Shown: positions 1 through 7,057 of the stretch, in pieces
How positions within the stretch are numbered: position 1 is the first letter of the stretch
How the letters are laid out: every line of letters starts with the position of its first letter
NCBI GenBank assembly: GCA_021793395.1
Contig: JAJYSU010000022.1
Span: 1 to 34,538, forward strand
DNA: 34,538 nucleotides
Direction: 5' to 3'
DNA from: Actinomycetes bacterium
Lineage (GTDB): Bacteria > Actinomycetota > Acidimicrobiia > Acidimicrobiales > RAAP-2
The notes under the pieces: model-generated
The model's database searches: none
Told to the model about the DNA's origin: nothing
What the model saw: only the letters and a program-made list of their open reading frames with translations
Program-made: the position numbers and the translations under genes

Positions 1-76
1 GCTTTGTCCAACAGCGCCCTAGGACCAGCAGGGCGAGCGATCGACCCCGCCCTCGTACTGCGCGTGTACACGTCAC
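1..76 (-). CDS. possible 5' end of an unidentified gene, cut by the window edge
   Basis: On the minus strand a perfect AGGAGG (88-83) lies 6 nt before a GTG at 76-74, and an ATG at 82-80 abuts it. The frame stays open to the window edge, giving about 25 residues. They begin with a basic stretch (several Arg) followed by a short hydrophobic run (SLALLVLG), which is compatible with a signal peptide or a first membrane helix. It lies 118 bp downstream of the pstB-like gene on the same strand and could be co-transcribed with it. Nothing else can be said about function, and the start is chosen only from the ribosome-binding site. Confidence 0.33.
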   Translation of the reverse strand, partial: MTCTRAVRGRGRSLALLVLGRCWTK

Positions 77-200
77 TGCCATCCTCCTCGTTGTTGGTGA
101 CATCACGCTACGAAGCACGAGTAACGCGATCGTGACGGCGTCGTGTCGTCCCGACGATCTCTCGACGATTTCGTCGCGGCACCAACGCGGGGCCACCTCG

Positions 201-1037
201 TCAGCCCATCAGTCCGTTCACGTAACGCTCGGTGTCCGCCTCGCGCGGTCGGGCGAACACGTCGGCCGTCAGCCCGTGCTCCACCAGTCGCCCCCCGAAG
301 AAGAACATCGTCGCGTCCGACAGTCGTCGAGCCTGGCCCAGATTGTGGGTGACGACAACGAGCGAGAGAGCGGGCGTTAACCCACGGAGCAACGTCTCCA
401 CCGCGTCGGTCGACAACGGGTCGAGGGCCGACGTCGGCTCGTCCAGCAGCAGCACCTCGGGACCAACCGCCAGGGCGCGCGCCAGGCAGAGTAGTTGCTG
501 CTGACCGCCCGAGAGACGGTAGGGCGAGTCGCGAAGACGATCCTTCACGGCGTCCCAGAGTCCGACCTCGCGCAGACGCATCTCGGCGACGACGTCGAGC
601 TGGCGTCCGCGGGCAATGCCGTGAGCCCGCACCCCCGCCACCACGTTGTCGCGAATTGACATCGGGAAGGGATTCGGCCGCTGGAAGAGCATGCCCACCC
701 GTCGGCGCAGAGTGAGTAGGTCCTGGTCAGGATGCCAGATAGAGCGATCATCGAGGGTGACCTCACCCTCGCGAGCAAATCCCGGGACCCGGTCATTCAT
801 CCGGTTTACCGTGCGAAGAAATGTCGTCTTGCCCGAGCCGGTCGGCCCAATCAGCGCCGTAATCGTCCCGCGACGCGTGCGGGTAGTCACGTCACGCAGC
901 ACGGTCGTTGAGGAAAAGCGCAACGTCAAACCCTTGGTCGCGATGACGTCCTCGGGTCGTCCACGGTCAGGGTCCAAGCCCGCGAGCACGCGATCCACCG
1001 CTCCCGTCGCTCGCGTCACACCCATCGGATCGTCCAT
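201..1037 (-). CDS. pstB: phosphate-type ABC transporter ATP-binding protein (PstB-like)
   Basis: This is the cytoplasmic ATPase that powers an ABC importer, most like PstB of the high-affinity phosphate system. The 278-residue protein has a Walker A motif (GPTGSGKTT), a Q-loop region typical of PstB (FQRPNPFPMSIRDNV), the ABC signature LSGGQQQ and a Walker B/D-loop segment (LLLDEPTSALD), followed by the switch His in VVTHN. The open frame runs further upstream, but the ATG at 1037 is chosen because AGGAG precedes it by 4-5 nt and the upstream part resembles no protein. PstB usually has about 250-260 residues; here about 35 extra residues precede the ABC core. No pstS, pstC, pstA or phoU is adjacent. 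It is divergent from phosphofructokinase, so it starts its own transcript. An ATPase for another small anion cannot be excluded. Confidence 0.85.
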   Translation of the reverse strand: MDDPMGVTRATGAVDRVLAGLDPDRGRPEDVIATKGLTLRFSSTTVLRDVTTRTRRGTITALIGPTGSGKTTFLRTVNRMNDRVPGFAREGEVTLDDRSIWHPDQDLLTLRRRVGMLFQRPNPFPMSIRDNVVAGVRAHGIARGRQLDVVAEMRLREVGLWDAVKDRLRDSPYRLSGGQQQLLCLARALAVGPEVLLLDEPTSALDPLSTDAVETLLRGLTPALSLVVVTHNLGQARRLSDATMFFFGGRLVEHGLTADVFARPREADTERYVNGLMG

Positions 1038-1150
1038 ACCGCTCCTCGCTTCGCTGGTAGATGGTACGTAGGTCGAGTGAACGCCGTGTGACACCGCGGT
1101 AACGACGGGGCGATATTGGCGTGGCCGATCTACCCGGGTGGCGCGTGTCG

Positions 1151-1157
1151 TACAGTA
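1151..1157. promoter_or_regulatory. symmetric -10 element (TACAGTA) between pstB and pfkA
   Basis: TACAGTA reads as a TAnnnT -10 hexamer on both strands (TACAGT on plus, TACTGT on minus). On plus it would give a start near 1163 and a leader of about 50 nt for pfkA. On minus it would give a leader of about 105 nt for pstB. No good -35 was found. The same 10-mer TACAGTAGAG recurs at 2906-2915, between tdk and trmO. Confidence 0.45.
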
Positions 1158-1214
1158 GAGGCGGAAGCGACGTGGTGACGCGTCGATGACGCACGACACG
1201 ACCAAAAGGGTGAG

Positions 1215-2246
1215 ATGCGAATTGGGGTACTGACGGCCGGCGGTGACGCACCTGGCCTCAACGCGGCCATTCGCGCCATTGGCCAGATGGCCCTTCGCGA
1301 CGGTCACGAACTCATCGGCATCCCCAACGGGTGGGCCGGTCTCGCCCAGGACTACGCCGGGAAGCCCCTCGGCATTGCCGACGTCTCGGGCATCGTCGGA
1401 CAGGGCGGCACGGTGCTCGGCACTGCTCGCTACGACCTCGACTCGCCTCCGGGGGGTCGCGAGCGAGTCCTCGCCGCCATTGAGGAAAATCTCGACGCGC
1501 TGATCGCGATCGGCGGCGACGGTACCCAACGAATCTCGCACTGGCTCGCCGATCGAGGTGCCCCCGTGGTCGGAGTGCCCAAAACCCTCGACAATGACCT
1601 GATGGGCACGGACTACTGCATTGGCTTCGACACCGCCCTCAGCGTCGTGGCGGAGTCCCTCGACCGCCTCCACACCACGGCCGCCTCACACCACCGGGTG
1701 ATGGTGGTCGAGACGATGGGCCGCGCCACGGGATGGGTTGCCGCGCTGGGAGGCCTGGCCGGTGGCGCGGACCTCATCGTGATCCCGGAGTTTCCGGTAA
1801 CCATGGACGCGATACTCGACCACCTCGCCAAGCGCCGTGCGAACGGGAGCGCTTTCTCTATCGTGGTGATTGCCGAAGGCGTGAACTTGGAGACCCTCGG
1901 TGGACACGAGAGCACGGCACCGTCCAGCATCGGCGGTCGCGGCGTGCGCCTCGCCCTGCGCGGGGTCGGCGCGTTCCTGTCGTCGCAGATCGACGAGCAC
2001 GGCGGCTTCGAGGTACGTACGACGGTCCTCGGACACCTCCAGCGTGGCGGCAGCCCGACCGCTTACGATCGCATCTGGGCGACACGCGTCGGCGCCGCCG
2101 CCTACCGTAGCGTCACCGCGCACACCTTCGGCGTCATCCCGGTCGTGCACGGCCACGACGTCGTCCTCGTCCCCCTGTCCAGTGTGGCCCACGGACAGCG
2201 ACGCGTACCGCGTGAGATCTACGAGCTCTGCGCCACGTTCTTCTGA
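1215..2246 (+). CDS. pfkA: 6-phosphofructokinase, ATP-type group III
   Basis: Phosphorylates fructose 6-phosphate to fructose 1,6-bisphosphate in glycolysis. The 343-residue protein shows the PfkA fold markers in order: N-terminal GVLTAGGDAPGLNAAIR (4-20), GGDGT (100-104), PKTLDND (122-128, with the catalytic Asp) and an ETMGR segment (166-170) that contacts the sugar phosphate. Gly in GGDG, instead of the Asp of PPi-dependent enzymes (GGDD), argues for ATP as donor. The Lys in PKTLDND, where E. coli has Gly, is typical of the actinobacterial mixed group III. AAGGGTGAG lies just before the ATG. Its 3' end overlaps the convergent thymidine kinase gene by 28 bp, so the two transcripts must collide or be antisense at their tails. 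Confidence 0.93.
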   Translation: MRIGVLTAGGDAPGLNAAIRAIGQMALRDGHELIGIPNGWAGLAQDYAGKPLGIADVSGIVGQGGTVLGTARYDLDSPPGGRERVLAAIEENLDALIAIGGDGTQRISHWLADRGAPVVGVPKTLDNDLMGTDYCIGFDTALSVVAESLDRLHTTAASHHRVMVVETMGRATGWVAALGGLAGGADLIVIPEFPVTMDAILDHLAKRRANGSAFSIVVIAEGVNLETLGGHESTAPSSIGGRGVRLALRGVGAFLSSQIDEHGGFEVRTTVLGHLQRGGSPTAYDRIWATRVGAAAYRSVTAHTFGVIPVVHGHDVVLVPLSSVAHGQRRVPREIYELCATFF

Positions 2247-2845
2247 GCCGACTCGGCCGTGGGGCCCAGCTCGCCTCGGCGATAGTGCGTACGGCATAAC
2301 ACCTGGTAGTGCACGACGCCGGTGGCCACGTCACCGAAATACAATTGATCGCCCTCCCGCGCGACCACGCCGTCGACCACGCGCGCGTTGCACCGGCCGC
2401 GCCGGCCACACCAGCAGGTCGAGGTGAGGGGTAGCTCGTGGGCGCGATCGGCGATCGCGAAGAGACGAGCCGAACCGGGGAAGATGTTCAACAGAAAGTC
2501 CGCCGACAACCCGAACGCGTGCACGTCGATTCCCTCGTCGTCGACCAGGCGCGCCAGATCATCCACCTGCTCGACACTCGCGAACTGCACCTCGTCGATG
2601 ACCAAAATTCGAATGCCGTGGGTCACCAGACGCGCCACGTCACCCGCCAGGTCGCTGCCCGGTTCGATCGCCTCCGCGTGCGCCTCGATTCCGATACGAC
2701 TGGTCACCATCCCGGTATCGCTCCGATCGCCGAACGTCCACAGCGCGACGTCGCGGCGACCCTCGCGCAACTGCCAGCACAGTTGGAGGGCCAAGGTCGA
2801 CTTCCCCGAGGCCATCGTCCCGTAGGTGAAGGTCAGTTCCGCCAT
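2219..2845 (-). CDS. tdk: thymidine kinase
   Basis: Type II thymidine kinase, which salvages thymidine to dTMP in the cytoplasm. The 208 residues begin with MAELTFTYGTMASGKST, which contains the P-loop (9-17). The Walker-B-like segment VIDEVQF carries the probable catalytic base Glu85. A lasso/zinc region follows, with CWC at 144-146 and CRTH at 184-187 as likely Zn ligands, and a substrate-binding stretch around FGLSADF. An ATG six bases upstream (2851) is also possible. The ATG at 2845 is preferred because GGAGAG then has usable spacing. The open frame continues much further upstream, but that part runs antisense through trmO. The gene diverges from trmO across a 72 bp region with a perfect palindrome, and its tail overlaps pfkA. 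Confidence 0.93.
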   Translation of the reverse strand: MAELTFTYGTMASGKSTLALQLCWQLREGRRDVALWTFGDRSDTGMVTSRIGIEAHAEAIEPGSDLAGDVARLVTHGIRILVIDEVQFASVEQVDDLARLVDDEGIDVHAFGLSADFLLNIFPGSARLFAIADRAHELPLTSTCWCGRRGRCNARVVDGVVAREGDQLYFGDVATGVVHYQVLCRTHYRRGELGPTAESAQKNVAQSS

Positions 2846-2872
2846 CCCCATCTCTCCGTTCGAACGCACCAC

Positions 2873-2884
2873 CCTAGCGCTAGG
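2873..2884. promoter_or_regulatory. 12-bp perfect palindrome in the tdk/trmO divergent region
   Basis: CCTAGCGCTAGG is its own reverse complement. It lies between the two divergent starts, 22-33 bp upstream of the -10 hexamer at 2906, so it covers the expected -35 zone of the trmO promoter and lies in the tdk leader. It is a candidate operator; the binding protein is unknown. Confidence 0.35.
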
Positions 2885-2905
2885 TGCTCGAGGCGAGAGA
2901 CGCCC

Positions 2906-2912
2906 TACAGTA
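2906..2912. promoter_or_regulatory. symmetric -10 element for trmO (leaderless) and tdk
   Basis: TACAGT (2906-2911) is followed by 6 nt and then the trmO ATG, the spacing expected of a leaderless transcript starting at or near the A of ATG. Read on the minus strand, the overlapping TACTGT would start tdk transcripts near 2900 with a leader of about 55 nt. Confidence 0.5.
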
Positions 2913-2917
2913 GAGCG

Positions 2918-3391
2918 ATGGATCTCCCCGTACGAGCCATTGGCTACATCCGCAATGACCGACGCGAGGCGTTGGACGACAACTGGGACGACGTCGTGTC
3001 GACCATCGAATTGGCCGGCGACGTACCGAGCGAGGCCCTGCGCGGTCTCGACGAGTTCTCCCACGTCGAGATCATCTTCTTCGCCGACTGGGCCCACGAC
3101 GTGCCGCCCGGACCGTGGCACCGCCACCCGCGCGGCAACGATCAGTGGCCCGACGTGGGAGTTTTCGCCCAGCGAAACCCCGATCGCCCGAACCGCCTGC
3201 TGCTCACGATGGTCGCGATCGACGCACTCGCCGAGCGTTCGCTCACGGTACGGGGACTCGACGGCATCGACGGTACGCCCGTGCTGGACATCAAGCCGGT
3301 CTTCCGTCTACGTACGCCGCGTGGGGTACTGCGAGCGCCGCGCTGGAGCGACGAGTTCACCACCGCGACCACCCCACCGGCGGCCGGGTAG
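2918..3391 (+). CDS. trmO: TrmO-family (TsaA/YaeB-like) SAM-dependent methyltransferase
   Basis: A compact 157-residue protein of the TsaA-like beta-barrel family. E. coli TrmO uses S-adenosylmethionine to methylate N6 of the t6A37 base in tRNA. Family landmarks are visible in order: an N-terminal IGYIRND, LRGLDEFSHVEIIFFAD (41-57), the HPRGND block (70-75), VGVFAQRNPDRPNRLLL (80-96), and GLDGIDGTPVLDIKP (113-127). All blocks are intact. The C-terminal extension of longer homologues is absent and the tail is short and Thr/Pro/Ala-rich. There is no Shine-Dalgarno sequence, but a TACAGT hexamer 6 nt upstream of the ATG suggests leaderless translation. The substrate of this compact actinobacterial form is inferred, not shown. 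Confidence 0.85.
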   Translation: MDLPVRAIGYIRNDRREALDDNWDDVVSTIELAGDVPSEALRGLDEFSHVEIIFFADWAHDVPPGPWHRHPRGNDQWPDVGVFAQRNPDRPNRLLLTMVAIDALAERSLTVRGLDGIDGTPVLDIKPVFRLRTPRGVLRAPRWSDEFTTATTPPAAG

Positions 3392-3405
3392 ACGCACCTC
3401 AACGA

Positions 3406-4368
3406 TCACCGGGTGACGAGCGCTCGGATCTCTTCTCGCGTGGGCCCCGTCGACGGTCCCAGGCGCGAGATCGCGATCGAGGCCGCCGCGTTGGCCCACC
3501 GGGCTGCGGTCTCAGGATCCGCACCGTCGGCGAGGGCGGCGAGGAATACCCCGTCGTGGACGTCGCCGACGCCGTTCGTGTCGACGACCTCACCGGGGAA
3601 GGCCGCGACGCGACGCGACGCGGCGCCACGCATCGCGACGACGCACCCAGCCCTCCCGTCGTGCACGACGACGCCACGGCGTCCCGTCACTCTCGAGAGC
3701 ACCACCAGAGCCTCGTCCAGCGTCGCACGGTGCGCTATCGCCCGCGCCTCGTCGGCGTTCGCCAAGAGCCAATCCGTTCGCTCCAGCACTGCGGCGCGCC
3801 AGGACGCACGAATATCGTCCACACGGGGTCCGGGGTCGAACGAGACAATCACGTCGTCGTCGAGGTTCTCCAGCCACTGGATTACCGAGGTACCGATACA
3901 GTCGTAGACGAGGCTGTAGCCCGAGAGAAAGACGTAGTCCCCCGCCACCACGTCAAGACGATCAAGGGCGTCACGCTGGAGTAACGTCTCCGCCCCCGGT
4001 GCGGTGGCGAACGTACGTTCCCCTTCACGGTCCACCATCACCACGCACAGGCCGGCGTCGTGCTCACCGTCCGCCGCGACGGGCGTGGCCACACCCTCGC
4101 GAGCGAGCGCCTCGTGGATGATGTGGGCGAAGGGCCCCGTTCCGACCTGACCGGCGTACACCACGGACATCCCCTGACGGGCGGCGGCACTCATCACGTT
4201 AAATCCCCCGCCGGCGCTCACGAGATGACGCGACGCCACCGCGTCGCCACCGCGCGACGGCAACCAGTCAATCACCAGAACAAGGTCGACCATGACCGTG
4301 TCGAGCGTGAACAGCCGGGGGGCACGGCGCGATGACGTGGTCGCCCTGGCGCCGCCCACGTCAGTCAT
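3406..4368 (-). CDS. PfkB/ribokinase-family sugar or nucleoside kinase
   Basis: A cytoplasmic kinase of the ribokinase fold, 320 residues. The N-terminal substrate-binding signature is the triple-Gly segment SAGGGFNV (51-58). The C-terminal signature is DTNGVGDVHDG, with catalytic Asp269 in the anion hole; the usual GAGD is GVGD here. An ADEARAIA segment and a central lid are also typical. The sequence does not fix the substrate: ribose, fructose, adenosine or another small polyol is possible. Its ATG overlaps the stop of the upstream pip gene by 8 bp (ATGACTGA), so the two are almost certainly translationally coupled. The first 18 residues are poorly conserved in character and the true start could be slightly internal. 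Confidence 0.82.
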   Translation of the reverse strand: MTDVGGARATTSSRRAPRLFTLDTVMVDLVLVIDWLPSRGGDAVASRHLVSAGGGFNVMSAAARQGMSVVYAGQVGTGPFAHIIHEALAREGVATPVAADGEHDAGLCVVMVDREGERTFATAPGAETLLQRDALDRLDVVAGDYVFLSGYSLVYDCIGTSVIQWLENLDDDVIVSFDPGPRVDDIRASWRAAVLERTDWLLANADEARAIAHRATLDEALVVLSRVTGRRGVVVHDGRAGCVVAMRGAASRRVAAFPGEVVDTNGVGDVHDGVFLAALADGADPETAARWANAAASIAISRLGPSTGPTREEIRALVTR

Positions 4369-5260
4369 ACTCGGTCACGAACGCCTCGACCACGTCGAGG
4401 TAGGCCGCGGGCTCCTCGACGAAGGGCATGTGACTCGACTGAGCGAAGACCGACCAACGTACGTCGTCGATACCTTCGAAGAACGGCTGCATCGTGGCCG
4501 TCGTCGCCTCGTCGTATCGACCGTTCAGGAGCAACGTGGGCGCACTGATCTGACCGACCCGCTCCACGACGGACCAGTGGCGCAGCGTGCCCACGCAGAA
4601 GAACTCGTTGGGGCCGTTCATAGTGTGGTAGACGGTGGGGTCCTCATTCATGGCGTTCATGGTGGCGAGAACCTCGGGCGGGTTGGGCAGGACGCGGCAG
4701 ACGTGACGGTCGTAGAACGCCTGAGTCGCGGCCAGGTACGCCGGATCGTCGAGGGTACCATCACGCTCGTGGCGATCGAGGGCCTCACGCAGCGCGTCAG
4801 GCATCAGCGATCGCAGCCGTAGTGCCTCGCGGGTCCACAGGTCCATCGACGCCGGAGAGTTCGAGATGACCAGCGACCGCAGCCCGCTCGGGCGCGTCAC
4901 CGCGTGCTCCGCACCCAGCATGCCGCCCCAGGACTGGCCGAGCAGGTGATACGCCTCGCGCACCCCGAGATGCCCCAACAAGTTGTCAAGTTCCTCGAGA
5001 AATAGTTCCACGGTCCAAAAGTCGGCGCCGCGCTCGGGCAAGTGCGTCGAACGGCCGCAACCAATCTGGTCGTAGTGGATCACCGCACGTCCGTTCCTGG
5101 CCAGATCCGCGATGGCCAGGGTGTAGTTATGAGCGGCCCCCGGCCCCCCGTGGAGCACCACTAGGGGAACAGTCGACTCGCTCAGGTCACCCGTCACGCG
5201 GTACCACGTTTCGTACGGGCCAAAGTGAGCCCGCCCCTCACTCGTCGCCGGACTCACCAT
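4361..5260 (-). CDS. pip: proline iminopeptidase-like alpha/beta hydrolase
   Basis: A 299-residue alpha/beta hydrolase of the S33 peptidase type, which removes N-terminal proline from short peptides. Visible features are HGGPG (37-41, oxyanion hole), DQIGCGRS (64-71), the nucleophile elbow GQSWGG with Ser110, Asp250 in GRYDEAT and His277 in SSHMPF, so the Ser-Asp-His triad is complete. The HGGPG plus DQxGxGxS combination is characteristic of proline iminopeptidases. Related amidases share the fold, so the exact substrate is inferred. AAGG stands about 8 nt before the ATG. It is the first gene of a two-gene operon with the PfkB-family kinase. No signal peptide is seen, so it should act in the cytoplasm. 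Confidence 0.85.
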   Translation of the reverse strand: MVSPATSEGRAHFGPYETWYRVTGDLSESTVPLVVLHGGPGAAHNYTLAIADLARNGRAVIHYDQIGCGRSTHLPERGADFWTVELFLEELDNLLGHLGVREAYHLLGQSWGGMLGAEHAVTRPSGLRSLVISNSPASMDLWTREALRLRSLMPDALREALDRHERDGTLDDPAYLAATQAFYDRHVCRVLPNPPEVLATMNAMNEDPTVYHTMNGPNEFFCVGTLRHWSVVERVGQISAPTLLLNGRYDEATTATMQPFFEGIDDVRWSVFAQSSHMPFVEEPAAYLDVVEAFVTEYD

Positions 5261-5280
5261 GTTCCGACCTTACTGATTAC

Positions 5281-5340
5281 TGATTCCACGCTTGCTGATT
5301 CCGACCGTGCTGATTCCGATCGTGCTGATTCCGACCCTTC
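5281..5340. repeat. four tandem copies of a 15-bp unit
   Basis: Four consecutive 15-mers all begin TGATTCC. The unit is close to TGATTCCGACCGTGC, with 1-4 differences between copies, and a partial copy (CTGATTA) precedes the array. It lies 21 bp upstream of the pip start on the minus-strand side, in the 270 bp divergent region before the gene at 5531. A period of 15 would place each unit about 1.4 helical turns apart. It may be a variable-number repeat or a set of binding sites. Confidence 0.75.
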
Positions 5341-5530
5341 TGACACGGCCCCACGACCCACGTAACCCTCAGGTCCACGCACGAACATCGCGACTCCGTC
5401 CACCGATCTCGCGCGACCCCGTTTCTTATACTCCCTTTACAGAACTCTTGGCGTCGTTTGGCGGGGCGTTGGTAGCGTTGATGAGTCGACGCGACCTCGT
5501 CCCGAGTCGACGAAGGGGCCCTCTCGATCC

Positions 5531-6154
5531 ATGGCACAGCCGACAATCTCTCGCGCGCGTCACGCCGCGATCCCCGACGTCAGCGGGGTCAAGGGCAACG
5601 CTCGCTTGACGGGAACCCTCGCGTCGGTTCTGCTCGTTCTGCTCGCCCTCGAAGGCGTGACCATCGTGCGGATCAGAAGTCTGCTCACCGTGCACGTCTT
5701 CATAGGCGTTCTGCTCACGGTCCCCGTTCTGTACAAGATCGCCTCGACGGGCTGGCGTTTCGTCAAGTACTACTGGGGCGACCCGCAGTACCGGCGCAAG
5801 GGCCCACCACCGATCGTCCTGCGCGTGCTCGGGCCGTTCGTGGTTATTTTGACCCTCACGCTCCTCGGATCAGGATTCGGACTCGTCCTCGCGCCGCTGG
5901 GGTGGCGTTCGTTTCTGCTGTTCGTGCACCAGGCCAGTTTCATCCTCTGGTTCGCCGTCATGACCGTTCACGTCCTGGGCCACATCGGCGAGACCGCACG
6001 TCTCGCCCCCCTTGACTTGCTGCACCGCACCCGCCGCCAGGTCCGTGGCGCCACAGCCCGTCAGTGGGTCATCACCTCGAGTATCCTGATCGGGCTCATC
6101 GCCGCCGCCGCGCTTACGCCGCTCGCCAACAATTGGTTCGCCCACCATATCTAG
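5531..6154 (+). CDS. b561-like/DUF4405-like integral membrane protein, possible haem b protein
   Basis: A 207-residue protein with about five predicted membrane helices (roughly 28-45, 52-70, 97-120, 127-149 and 180-198). Histidines sit inside or at the ends of helices: His55 (LLTVHVFIG), His133 (LFVHQASF), His147 and His151 (MTVHVLGH). Paired helix histidines of this kind bind haem b in cytochrome b561 and ferric-reductase-like proteins. A WGDPQYRR segment joins helices 2 and 3. A role in transmembrane electron transfer is inferred; no soluble redox partner is encoded next to it. The ribosome-binding site is weak and the ATG is chosen because it precedes the first helix by a short basic tail. 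It converges on the metallo-hydrolase gene with a 26 bp gap. Confidence 0.6.
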   Translation: MAQPTISRARHAAIPDVSGVKGNARLTGTLASVLLVLLALEGVTIVRIRSLLTVHVFIGVLLTVPVLYKIASTGWRFVKYYWGDPQYRRKGPPPIVLRVLGPFVVILTLTLLGSGFGLVLAPLGWRSFLLFVHQASFILWFAVMTVHVLGHIGETARLAPLDLLHRTRRQVRGATARQWVITSSILIGLIAAAALTPLANNWFAHHI

Positions 6155-6180
6155 AGACGACGTTGTGGCGAGGGGACGAG

Positions 6181-6954
6181 TCACACCCGCAGCGTGATCG
6201 TCCCTCCGGGCACGACGTCCACGACGGAAGCGGACGAGGACAGCGTTCGCAGGTGGCGGCGCAGTTCCTCCGGTGTTCCACTCAGCAGGGGAAACGTGCC
6301 GTAGTGGTACGGAGCAACCCGCGCCACGCCGAGTAGTTCCACGGCGTGAGCGGCCTCGCGCGGCCCCATGTTGTAGTGCCCGTCGATAGGTATCAGGGCG
6401 AGCTCGGGAGCGTAGAGCTCACGAATGAGCGCCATGTCACCAAAGATATTGGTATCACCCGAGATGTAGAAGGGTCCGCCCTGGCCCTGATCCAACGACA
6501 CCACGAAACCCACCGGGTTGCCCCCGTAGGCGTTGGGGAGGTTCTCCCCGACGCTGATGCCGCACGAGTGATCAGCCGTGACCATCGTGAGCGCGACGTC
6601 AGCGACGTGCACGGTGCCGCCCTTATTCATGTCGATCAGATTCGTCAGGCCCGCCGACGCGAAGTAGGCGGCCATTTCCGGCACGCAGATGATCGGCGCG
6701 CCGGTCGCCACGGCGAGCGGGATGGCCGATCCCATGTGATCAAAGTGCCCGTGGGTTACCGCGATGGCGTCGAGAGATCCGAGTTCACGAACCCCCTCGG
6801 GGCACTTCGGATTCTCCAGCCAGGGATCGAACACGATCCGGGTGCCCGTCGCGGTCATCAGCAGCACCGTCGCGTGACCCAACCACGTCAACGTGCCGCG
6901 TTCACCCACCGACACGCTCTCGAGCTGCGCTTCTTCCTCCAACGTCGCACTCAC
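6181..6954 (-). CDS. UPF0173-type metal-dependent hydrolase (metallo-beta-lactamase fold)
   Basis: A 257-residue cytoplasmic metallo-hydrolase. The metal site signature THGHFDHMG (67-75, ligands His68, His70, Asp72, His73) is intact. The characteristic opening WLGHATVLL (24-32) and a FDPWLENP segment mark the UPF0173/YtkL group of the superfamily. Later ligands lie in TADHSCG, ISGDTN and APYHYGT. The physiological substrate of this family is not established. A GTG start at 6954 is chosen because GAGAGGAG lies 5 nt upstream; the longer open frame to 7122 has no such site and runs into the divergent gene. It is divergent from the radical SAM gene across about 100 bp. Confidence 0.87.
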   Translation of the reverse strand: MSATLEEEAQLESVSVGERGTLTWLGHATVLLMTATGTRIVFDPWLENPKCPEGVRELGSLDAIAVTHGHFDHMGSAIPLAVATGAPIICVPEMAAYFASAGLTNLIDMNKGGTVHVADVALTMVTADHSCGISVGENLPNAYGGNPVGFVVSLDQGQGGPFYISGDTNIFGDMALIRELYAPELALIPIDGHYNMGPREAAHAVELLGVARVAPYHYGTFPLLSGTPEELRRHLRTLSSSASVVDVVPGGTITLRV

Positions 6955-7057
6955 GGCAACTCCTCTCTCGTACGTCACATCTCCCACGTGGGGCCAGTGT
7001 AGGTTGCGACTGGCGCCCGCGACGCCGCGACGTGTTCCCGAGTGCGAGACTAGACGG

